A model generated the notes under the pieces. It was not told the DNA's origin. It did no database searches and saw nothing but the letters and a program-made list of their open reading frames with translations. Source: Bacteroidales bacterium (lineage in GTDB: Bacteria > Bacteroidota > Bacteroidia > Bacteroidales > FEN-979). From it: a stretch of DNA of 9,069 nt. The stretch is from positions 1-9,069 of the forward strand of contig JALNWE010000095.1 of assembly GCA_023231065.1 (NCBI GenBank). The letters run 5' to 3'. The position numbers and the translations under genes were made by a program. Shown in pieces: positions 1-6,335 of the stretch (positions are counted from its first letter, which is position 1; every line of letters starts with the position of its first letter).

Positions 1-220
1 ATACACGGGAAATCCTGCAGAAATATTCAGGAAGGTTAATCGTCATTTCAGAAAAGGCTAAAGGGCAGACGCTTTAAACAAAGGGTTTGGCATTGCCACA
101 GGGGAGATCATCGGATGGTTGAATCAACGATGGTACTTATTATTCCTGCATCAGGTGAATATTTACGGCTATAGGCTCTTGAAAAAATGGAATGCACTTT
201 TCAGAAATATCCTTAAATAA
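1..220 (+). pseudogene. Remnant of a family 2 glycosyltransferase, frameshifted and cut by the window edge
   Basis: Reading from base 3, the frame gives TREILQKYSGRLIVISEKAK then GQTL and a stop at 75-77. From base 71 a second frame continues with NKGFGIATGEIIGWLN and stays open to a TAA at 218-220. Joined together, this is the well-known block of GT2 (Glycos_transf_2) enzymes that reads roughly SE-D-KGQTDALNKGF-ATGEIIGWLNSDD. The expected 'acggac' for Thr-Asp is reduced to 'ac' at 69-70, a loss of about 4 bases. At 122-136 the expected LNSDDTY reads LNQRWY, explained by three small deletions that remove the acidic metal/nucleotide-binding motif. After about base 145 the resemblance fades, and the frame ends far short of a normal GT2 of about 250-300 residues. 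The upstream half is outside the window. It faces the intact GT2 gene at 257-1147. Decay of a real gene is the best reading; clustered sequencing or assembly errors near a contig edge are an alternative. Confidence 0.75.
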
Positions 221-247
221 TTCATTTTTGTAACAGTGCGTAAATGA

Positions 248-273
248 AGTACAAAATTAATGTGTTTTGTACT
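248..273 (-). terminator. Perfect 9-bp hairpin at the end of the glycosyltransferase gene, possible terminator
   Basis: The sequence agtacaaaa (248-256), an 8-base loop (257-264) and ttttgtact (265-273) form a perfect inverted repeat. The stop codon of the minus-strand glycosyltransferase (257-259) lies in the loop. On the minus strand the stem is followed by TTCATTT, a poor U tract, and only 3 of 9 pairs are GC. It lies between two converging genes, where a bidirectional terminator would be expected, but the low GC content and weak T run make this only a moderate call. Confidence 0.4.
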
Positions 274-1147
274 GATTCCTCCGGATCTGCGAAAGTTGTT
301 CTGCAATGAGGCCAAGAAGGAATAACAGCATCCCTAAGATGACCCCAAGCAGGGTCCCGATGGTTACCCCCCGGCCCATGATCAACAGGGGGATTCCCCA
401 TATAGCCGCGATCAGCAAGCATAACAGCGAGAGAGGGAGAAATATCTTCATGGGGCTGAAGAGGATCACTATGTTGATGACCTCCATGATGGTCTGGAAA
501 GCAGTTTCAATGCCGATCGTGCTTTTTCCGGTTTTTCGTTTTTGAATGTGGATGGGTTCTTCAAGCACCAGGTTCCGGTTATTGATAAAAATGAGGGTAA
601 AAATATCGCTGAACGACATGGTATCGGGCGCCAGATGAATATAACGCTTTGCCAATTCCGTCCGGTAAATCTTCATTCCTGAATTCAGGTCGCGGATGGG
701 AACCGTCATAAGGATCCTGGCAAGGTTCCTGATAAACCATTTTCCAATCCGACGATAGACAGACCCGGATTTCATATTTTGTCTCTGGCCGACAACCATA
801 TCTGCATCGCGCAACCTGATCAGGTCGTACAGCTTTTTCACATCCTCAAGGGAATGTTGCCCATCAGCATCCAGGGTAATAACATATTCAGTTGTACAGG
901 TCACCAATCCGCTTTTTATGGCGGCCCCATATCCCCTGTTAAGTTTATGGTGGATCACCGAAAAATATCCCGAAGGTTCAATTTCCTTCAGGAGCGACCT
1001 GGATTCATCGGTCGATCCATCATTAACCAGGATCAGATTGCATTTATTGTCATGGCAATAGGACAGTAATTTTGGTAAAAAATCTTTCAGCGCCGGCGCT
1101 TCGTTGAAGGCCGGCACGATGAGGGTCAATTGTTCCATGTCATACAT
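257..1147 (-). CDS. DPM1-like family 2 glycosyltransferase with C-terminal membrane anchor
   Basis: A 296-residue GT-A fold enzyme, likely to move a sugar from a nucleotide donor to a polyprenyl phosphate on the cytoplasmic face of the membrane. Visible landmarks are VPAFNE (residues 11-16), the nucleotide-binding VNDGSTDES (41-49), NRGYGAAIKSG (70-80), the metal-binding DADGQH (93-98) and the acceptor-side DLNSGMKIYR (153-162), all in the order seen in the DPM1/DPG-synthase-like group. Two hydrophobic stretches follow at about 224-256 and 261-281, so the protein is probably membrane anchored. The ATG at 1147 gives MYDMEQLTLI. The second ATG (1136-1138, Met4) starts right at the conserved domain and is a fair alternative; neither has a clear Shine-Dalgarno. 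The gene begins 8 bases after the DUF2142 gene, so the two are probably co-transcribed. The family assignment is firm; the donor sugar and acceptor cannot be read from the sequence. Confidence 0.9.
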   Translation of the reverse strand: MYDMEQLTLIVPAFNEAPALKDFLPKLLSYCHDNKCNLILVNDGSTDESRSLLKEIEPSGYFSVIHHKLNRGYGAAIKSGLVTCTTEYVITLDADGQHSLEDVKKLYDLIRLRDADMVVGQRQNMKSGSVYRRIGKWFIRNLARILMTVPIRDLNSGMKIYRTELAKRYIHLAPDTMSFSDIFTLIFINNRNLVLEEPIHIQKRKTGKSTIGIETAFQTIMEVINIVILFSPMKIFLPLSLLCLLIAAIWGIPLLIMGRGVTIGTLLGVILGMLLFLLGLIAEQLSQIRRNQYKTH

Positions 1148-1155
1148 AACAATCT

Positions 1156-3474
1156 TTATATCAATATTATATAAAATCTGAACAGGATTTTATACAACGA
1201 ATAAAAAAGAGTGGTCAATCCTACTCCGATAATGATCCATGGCAATAATTTGGGATATAATTGCAGCGCCAGTGTTTTTTGATTTCCGGACTTACCTTTT
1301 CCCGCAGGTTTCTTTTTGATTGTCTTTTCAGGCGAAAGGACCAGCATTTTGTCAAGAAAACGATTTACGCGATTGTTGTATAAAAAGGCAAACAACAGCG
1401 GGCTTAGCGCTATAAAATAACGGCCCTGCACAGCCTGTATCTGTTTAAATCCTACCGGGTTGCAATAGATATACATAGCCGTTTCGATCAAAATAAAACC
1501 GGCCAGAAAAATGGTCAACATCAGAAATTTTTTGCGGAAGTTGATCCTGATGCCAGGCGAGGCATCGCTAAGCGCCACCAGGAGCAACAAGAAAAAGAAA
1601 GTATAGACCAGAAATCCTGGCAGCGGGGTATCGACCCATCCAAAGAGACCGATAAATGCAATCGCGTATAGCCCGGCGAATTTTCCGATAGTATCCATCA
1701 TGATCCCCAGGTAACGGGCGGGATTTTCAAGGATGAATTTTTTCTGGGCAGGCGGATTGAATTGTGAATACAGGTCTTTAGCAGGAGTTCTTTGTCCGGT
1801 TTCTGTTTCCCGCGCCTGGTTTTGCCGGTCCTGGTTTATTGGTTGAGGTTTCGCGTTTTTTTGCTCCACCGGGTTGGATTTCTGTAATTCTTTTGGCGGG
1901 ACCGGTTTATCGGTTTCCTTTTGTTGTTCGAAAACGAAAGACAACGGATTTATCGAGGCCCACGACATTGAAGAAGGTGGTTTCATCGTGGCAAAACTGT
2001 GAAAAAACTTCCTGCCGGGCGTCCATAATTGAGATACGGCCAGCGTTGTAACCAGGATACCGGTAAAAACTGTCAGGTATTTTTTCCGGTTTCCGAATTT
2101 ATGAACAGGAATGATCAGAAAAGAGAAAATCACTATAAAATAAGGAGGTTTAGAGGAGGCTAATAAAATTGCGATCAGAAAAAGCGCCAGGACCATGGAT
2201 CGCGAAGCAGTTGATGTTTCCTCAAATGCCAGTTTAAAAACAAAAGCCATAAACAAAAAAGAAAGGCAGATGGTTGATGCATCATACGATAAAGATGCCA
2301 TAAGATAGACCGTCATGGGCATCATACCCAATACAAAAAAGAGCCACTTATATACGGGAGTAACCCTAATAACCAGATACAACAGTAATACCGAGACCAA
2401 TAAATTAAATATCCGGGCAAGGTAAAAAAAGGACAGGGGATTCAGATGAAAAAGCCGCCCGAAAGATATTCCCAATGCCTGGGGGACATAAGGCATAATA
2501 TAATTGGGTGATTCAGACCAGGTCCGGACGGCAGGATCCAGCCTGATACCAGATAAAGAAAGGAGCTCTTTCCTGCTTGTTTTTTCCGCTACATTGAACT
2601 TCATCCGTTCGCTGATTGCCGCGATCTTTATCAGGGAAGCGGGGACGCTATCCTGGTATTTAAACAGGTTGAGCTCCGATAGCTGATAAGCCCTGTAAAG
2701 GTGCGAAGGTTCGTCGGGGACCTGGAAAGGTGGCGTGATAAATACAAACAATAATCCAAAAGTCAATGCCGCGGGTATGTACGTCTTTTCAGCATTGATG
2801 TTTGATTTTAAAATAATTTTTTTCAGCTTACCGGCAAAAACAATCACCAGACAGACTGCAAGGGCGGCAAGGTAAAGGATGACCTGAGCAAATGTAAAAA
2901 ACCTTGTGCCGGATTCATAGACCTTAAATCCCATACTTCCATCAACAGGGATTGCTGCCTGTTTGTTTGTAAGAGAAGCAATGACATCGTCGTTTTGAAC
3001 CGGGGTTACATAAAATTTTCCCAACGCGCTTTTTGTCGTTCTCGCGTAGGCTAAAAAATTATTCGGATTCCCGTTAACGGAATAGATGCATGCCAGGACT
3101 TTTTTATTTTTTCCGATATCCAGGCTTTTATTGAATTTGAACGGATAAAAAACGGCCCCGTCAATTTCATCGGATGTAAATTTCCCGGTAAACAGGATCC
3201 GGCGGTCTTCGGTCAATAAAAGGAAAATATTATCATTTGTGGTCCCGGCGTTCATTTTTGCAAAACAAACATCGATCCGGTTGAGGTATCTTTTTTTCAG
3301 GGTAATTTCCTGAACCAGCAGGTTCTCCTTGAAAACAGGCCCCCATAAAAGATTTTTACTCAATTCGACTTCCTGTGAAGGGAAAAAGTGAAAAGAAGAG
3401 GGGGCGCCGGCAATAAAGAAAACGGAAACGATAAATACCAGAATGCCGATAACGGGTAAAACGTTTTTTTTCAT
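1156..3474 (-). CDS. DUF2142 family polytopic membrane protein, possible GT-C-like glycosyltransferase
   Basis: A 772-residue membrane protein. An N-terminal hydrophobic segment (about 5-22) is followed by an extracytoplasmic, probably beta-rich domain (about 30-190), then membrane segments starting at about 194-214 and 231-248. The hallmark is PPFQVPDEPSHLYRAYQLSE at 248-267 in the first large outer loop, which is the signature of DUF2142 (PF09913). Near the end AVQGRYFIALSPLLFAF (681-697) matches the usual DUF2142 C-terminal block. The architecture (acidic motif in the first outer loop, many helices) resembles GT-C enzymes that use polyprenyl-linked sugars, but the function of DUF2142 is not established. 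Two oddities are a polar, probably disordered stretch rich in Q, K, E and P at about 515-580 and a basic stretch at 717-732 (KTIKKKPAGKGKSGNQ) before the last membrane segment. It sits 33 bases after the CNNM-type gene and 8 bases before the GT2 gene, which supports a joint glycosylation role by inference. Start is an ATG with no obvious Shine-Dalgarno, as is common in Bacteroidota. Confidence 0.85.
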   Translation of the reverse strand: MKKNVLPVIGILVFIVSVFFIAGAPSSFHFFPSQEVELSKNLLWGPVFKENLLVQEITLKKRYLNRIDVCFAKMNAGTTNDNIFLLLTEDRRILFTGKFTSDEIDGAVFYPFKFNKSLDIGKNKKVLACIYSVNGNPNNFLAYARTTKSALGKFYVTPVQNDDVIASLTNKQAAIPVDGSMGFKVYESGTRFFTFAQVILYLAALAVCLVIVFAGKLKKIILKSNINAEKTYIPAALTFGLLFVFITPPFQVPDEPSHLYRAYQLSELNLFKYQDSVPASLIKIAAISERMKFNVAEKTSRKELLSLSGIRLDPAVRTWSESPNYIMPYVPQALGISFGRLFHLNPLSFFYLARIFNLLVSVLLLYLVIRVTPVYKWLFFVLGMMPMTVYLMASLSYDASTICLSFLFMAFVFKLAFEETSTASRSMVLALFLIAILLASSKPPYFIVIFSFLIIPVHKFGNRKKYLTVFTGILVTTLAVSQLWTPGRKFFHSFATMKPPSSMSWASINPLSFVFEQQKETDKPVPPKELQKSNPVEQKNAKPQPINQDRQNQARETETGQRTPAKDLYSQFNPPAQKKFILENPARYLGIMMDTIGKFAGLYAIAFIGLFGWVDTPLPGFLVYTFFFLLLLVALSDASPGIRINFRKKFLMLTIFLAGFILIETAMYIYCNPVGFKQIQAVQGRYFIALSPLLFAFLYNNRVNRFLDKMLVLSPEKTIKKKPAGKGKSGNQKTLALQLYPKLLPWIIIGVGLTTLFYSLYKILFRFYIILI

Positions 3475-3507
3475 AAGGCGCTGAAGCGGATTGACAGTTT
3501 CAGTATA

Positions 3508-4794
3508 TTATATATCAATCTTTTTTATGATAAATTTATCAATTTTGTTGCCATCGAGGTCGACCACTTCAAATTCGTAATGCAGCCACGTGAATTTTTC
3601 TCCGGGTAGCGGAATGTGCTTTAGCAGGTTCATGGCAAGACCGGCCAAGGTATCAAATTTAACCTTATTTTTATCAAAACCCTGAATGTTAAATTCATAA
3701 ACAAATTCATAAAACGACATTTGTCCATCAACCAGCCAGCTACCATCATCCCGTTGTATGATCCCGGGTTCATCAGGATTGGGTTCGTTAAAATCGCCAA
3801 CCAAAGCTTCAAGAATATCGTTCAGGGTCACCATTCCAACTGTTGAGCCATATTCATCCACAACCAGTCCGTAATGGATCTTATTTTGTTTGAATATTTC
3901 AAGCGTTTCATAAGCAGTAAGGTTTTCGAGGATAAACTGGGCCGGTTTGATCTGGTCCTTAATCCTGAATTCTTCATTGCCCATATTTTCGAGGAATAGG
4001 TCCTTGATAAAGATTACGCCGATCACATTATCCAGGTCGCCTTCACACACCGGATAAACGGAGTGCATTTCCAGTTTCATTTTATTTTGCATGTCGGCAG
4101 CAGAAGCCGATACGTCAAGCCACACCAGATCGGAGTGATGGGTCATCAGCGAGCTTATTTTCCGATCGCCCAAATGAAAAACGCGGGCAACGATATCCTG
4201 TTCAATTTCCTGAACTTCTCCATCTTCGGTCCCTTCCTGTACCATGGCTTTGATCTCTTCTTCCGTCACTTTTGAATCCTCAGAAGGTTTGATCCGCATG
4301 ATATGCATGATCCCATCGCTTGCTTTGGTAAGTAACCAGGTGAAGGGATAGGTGAAATAGGAGATGGCAAGCAGCGGACGGACTAAATGTTTAGCTATGC
4401 CTTCAGGATTGGTAAGGCCTATCCGTTTAGGTACCAGTTCGCCGATCAGCATGGAGATAAAAGTGACCGCTACCACGACGATAACCAATGCCAGGGTATC
4501 ACTAATCCCCGCGGCCATTCCGGCTTTTTGCAGGATGCCGGCAACCGAATGCGCGATGGCATCACTCGAAAACACCCCTGTAAGAATTCCAATCAGGGTA
4601 ATGGCAATCTGGATCGTGGAAAGGATCCTGGATGGGTTATTGGCATTTTCCAAAGCCATTGAGGCCTGTATATCACCTTTATGGGCATCCAGGTCAAGTT
4701 TGGATTTCCGGGCTGAAACCAGTGAAATTTCCGCCATTACGAATAAGCCATTGACGATGAAAAGTATTAACAATATGATAATTGCAGAAGTCAT
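3508..4794 (-). CDS. CNNM/CBS-domain membrane protein of the CorC/HlyC ('hemolysin') family
   Basis: A 428-residue protein of the CNNM family, members of which have been linked to Mg2+ or Na+/Mg2+ transport; many are annotated 'hemolysin family protein'. Numbering from the ATG at 4792-4794, the DUF21/CNNM membrane domain covers about 1-175 with the conserved GELVPKRIGL at 118-127. The cytoplasmic linker KVTEEEIKAMVQEG is at 175-188. A CBS pair follows (about 205-335), ending in DEYGSTVGMVTLNDILEAL, and a CorC_HlyC domain (about 350-428) closes the protein. The frame is open further upstream to a TTG at 4822-4824, but that codon lies inside the -7 promoter element at 4822-4829 and adds ten residues (MFNRSKCRIN) before the first membrane helix, so the ATG is chosen. 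The gene starts the second cluster. The link to the downstream glycosylation genes is by position only. Ion specificity cannot be read from the sequence. Confidence 0.92.
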   Translation of the reverse strand: MTSAIIILLILFIVNGLFVMAEISLVSARKSKLDLDAHKGDIQASMALENANNPSRILSTIQIAITLIGILTGVFSSDAIAHSVAGILQKAGMAAGISDTLALVIVVVAVTFISMLIGELVPKRIGLTNPEGIAKHLVRPLLAISYFTYPFTWLLTKASDGIMHIMRIKPSEDSKVTEEEIKAMVQEGTEDGEVQEIEQDIVARVFHLGDRKISSLMTHHSDLVWLDVSASAADMQNKMKLEMHSVYPVCEGDLDNVIGVIFIKDLFLENMGNEEFRIKDQIKPAQFILENLTAYETLEIFKQNKIHYGLVVDEYGSTVGMVTLNDILEALVGDFNEPNPDEPGIIQRDDGSWLVDGQMSFYEFVYEFNIQGFDKNKVKFDTLAGLAMNLLKHIPLPGEKFTWLHYEFEVVDLDGNKIDKFIIKKIDI

Positions 4795-4821
4795 ATTGAT
4801 TCGGCATTTTGATCTGTTAAA

Positions 4822-4829
4822 CAAAGATA
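4822..4829 (-). promoter_or_regulatory. Bacteroidota-type -7 promoter element TATCTTTG
   Basis: Read on the minus strand, 4829 to 4822 is TATCTTTG, a perfect match to the TAnnTTTG -7 element of the Bacteroidota primary sigma factor. It ends 27 bases before the ATG of the CNNM gene, giving a short leader of about 20 bases. A possible -33 element is only TTCG (4852-4855), one base off the usual TTTG/TTG and with a spacer of about 22 bases, slightly long. It lies in the only sizeable gap between minus-strand genes (4795-4873), which supports a promoter for the cluster 4794 to 257. Confidence 0.6.
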
Positions 4830-4873
4830 CGGTTTTTTACATAACAGATTACGAATGGCGGATGACGGATGGT

Positions 4874-5392
4874 TCAGGGTTTTTCTTTAAAAGTAGCGCC
4901 TGCTGAATAAATAAAAAGGGCCCTGAGTTTATCCCAGAAATTACCTCCTAATACAAATAAACTGAAAATGAACACCAGATCGAAAAAGAAGTGTATAAAC
5001 GTCCGGATCACATAAGCATCCGGGAAAAGATGTGGGGCATAAGCCAGGATATAATTGGGAATAAAAGGCAAAATAAAAAGAAAAAGTCCAATGTTATACC
5101 GGGTCTTGCTCACTTGTTGCGGTACGGCCAGCTGTCGATAAAAATGAAGTTTATATTTTATCCAAAGGTAGGATGGCTTTCCCAGGATCCCTATTGACAT
5201 AATCTTCATCAGCGGGGCGGTTACCCAGAAAACAGTAAGGATCAGGCCTTTGATATAATGCGAATGGGCGAACCCTTTCAGGATCAACCCGGTGGGAAGC
5301 ATAAAAAAGGAAAGGATAAAAACAGAAAGTCCGAGGTAAAAACGGAAACCCGGATTTTCAGGGGCTTTGACAGTTGCTGAATTGTATTTCAT
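4874..5392 (-). CDS. Small membrane protein, stand-alone 'transporter suffix' domain
   Basis: A 172-residue protein with four likely membrane segments (about 18-38, 48-70, 100-118 and 130-150). It matches my memory of proteins named 'transporter suffix domain-containing protein', a domain also found at the C-terminus of some RND-type transporters. The features recalled are the GKPSYLWIK segment (71-79), PQQVSKTRYNIGLFLF (91-106) and especially LFVLGGNFWDKLRALF (145-160), where the GG-FWDK-R-LF core is the most characteristic part. Its function is unknown; a helper or regulatory role for a transporter is suggested only by the domain name. The ATG at 5390-5392 starts 17 bases after the EamA transporter gene, so the two are probably co-transcribed, and no RND transporter is present in the window. 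No clear Shine-Dalgarno is visible. The family call rests on recalled motifs, not a search. Confidence 0.7.
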   Translation of the reverse strand: MKYNSATVKAPENPGFRFYLGLSVFILSFFMLPTGLILKGFAHSHYIKGLILTVFWVTAPLMKIMSIGILGKPSYLWIKYKLHFYRQLAVPQQVSKTRYNIGLFLFILPFIPNYILAYAPHLFPDAYVIRTFIHFFFDLVFIFSLFVLGGNFWDKLRALFIYSAGATFKEKP

Positions 5393-5409
5393 AGGGCAAG
5401 GGTTATCGG

Positions 5410-6321
5410 CTAAAGAAAGAAAAGGGCTACCCCCGACACGGCCAGGACAGCTCCCATGATTTCTTTCAGGGTAACTTTTTCTTTGTAAATTATCATTGAT
5501 GGCGCGATGATCAGGACCGGGACCAATGCCATGATGGTAGCGGCAACACCGGTATCCGCATATTTGATGGCGAGGAGAGAGAAAGAAACCCCCAAAAAAG
5601 GGCCAAAGAAAGCGCCCAATGTGAGTTGCAGCATAGGTTTGAGGTAAGTCATCCCGCGGAAGGCTTCTTTCCAGAGCCTCATGACAAAGAACAACGCGGA
5701 AAACCCCGCGATCCCCGCAATGATACGGATCTGGGTCGCGGCAAAGGCGTCGTACCCTTTCATGCCGTATTTGCTTAATACCAGTCCGCCAGCCTGGCCC
5801 AGGGCGCCACCTAATCCCAATAAGATCCCCCAGGCCGGGTAGTTGAATTTCACCCGCGAAGATCCGCCGTTGGTTTCATCGCCCGGATGTTTTTTCAGAA
5901 CGACGAGGGCTATTCCGCTCAAAGTAAGGGCCATCCCCATCCAACTCACAGGTTGCAAGGTTTCACCCAGAATGATCCATCCAATCAACGCTGTAAGTGG
6001 CGGGGCCAGGGCCATTATCAGCATCGAAACGCGGGCCCCGATCACAACAAATGCCTGGAAGAGGCATAGATCCCCAAAGACAAAGCCGACCAGTCCCGAA
6101 AGCGATAGATAGATCCATGCCCGCGGCGTTGCATCAACCGGCAATAAATGACCGCGATAGAAATATACAAAAATGGTCAAAAAACAAAATCCGACAATTA
6201 ACCTTAACAGGTTAACAACCATCGAGCCTATTTTACGGCTGGCTGCCGTAAATGCCAGCGCTGTAACAGTCCAGAATACTGCCGTAAGCAGGGCAGCCAG
6301 TTCGCCGACATGATGGGTCAC
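5410..6321 (-). CDS. EamA-family (DMT superfamily) membrane transporter
   Basis: A 303-residue protein with about ten membrane helices built from two EamA repeats (about 5-142 and 162-303), the standard size and layout for 10-TMS drug/metabolite transporters. Each repeat ends with the typical block: LGETLQPVSWMGMALTLSG (118-136) and YKEKVTLKEIMGAVLAVSG (279-297), both with a Glu just before a short amphipathic stretch and a Gly-rich last helix. A polar loop (143-160) joins the halves. Likely role: export or uptake of a small metabolite at the inner membrane; the substrate cannot be inferred. The start is GTG at 6319-6321, supported by an AGGAGG 8 bases upstream and by the lack of an in-frame ATG before residue 34. 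It follows the EnvC-like gene by 12 bases. Confidence 0.92.
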   Translation of the reverse strand: MTHHVGELAALLTAVFWTVTALAFTAASRKIGSMVVNLLRLIVGFCFLTIFVYFYRGHLLPVDATPRAWIYLSLSGLVGFVFGDLCLFQAFVVIGARVSMLIMALAPPLTALIGWIILGETLQPVSWMGMALTLSGIALVVLKKHPGDETNGGSSRVKFNYPAWGILLGLGGALGQAGGLVLSKYGMKGYDAFAATQIRIIAGIAGFSALFFVMRLWKEAFRGMTYLKPMLQLTLGAFFGPFLGVSFSLLAIKYADTGVAATIMALVPVLIIAPSMIIYKEKVTLKEIMGAVLAVSGVALFFL

Positions 6322-6329
6322 AAATATTT

Positions 6330-6335
6330 CCTCCT
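6330..6335 (-). promoter_or_regulatory. Strong Shine-Dalgarno AGGAGG overlapping the upstream stop codon
   Basis: On the minus strand the sequence reads TACTAGGAGGAAATATTTG then TG: the TAG stop of the EnvC-like gene (6334-6336) overlaps AGGAGG, which sits 8 bases before the GTG start of the EamA gene. It decides the GTG start. A full Shine-Dalgarno is uncommon in Bacteroidota genes, and no other gene in this window has one, so it may compensate for the weak start codon. Confidence 0.8.

Noticed and set aside
222..422. Minus-strand frame of 66 residues over the end of the glycosyltransferase gene
   Set aside because: It overlaps the intact gene in another frame and has no domain; the intact frame carries the conserved family motifs.
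4851..4873. Short repeat-like run (cggatga, cggatgg) in the gap before the CNNM gene
   Set aside because: Only two imperfect 7-base copies are present, too little to call a tandem repeat or an operator; it may be chance or a scrap of a degenerate intergenic repeat.
4364..4906. Open plus-strand frame of 180 residues opposite the CNNM gene
   Set aside because: It is antisense to the conserved membrane domain, and its composition (Met, Ile, Ala, Thr, Arg) is that of a reverse-frame shadow.
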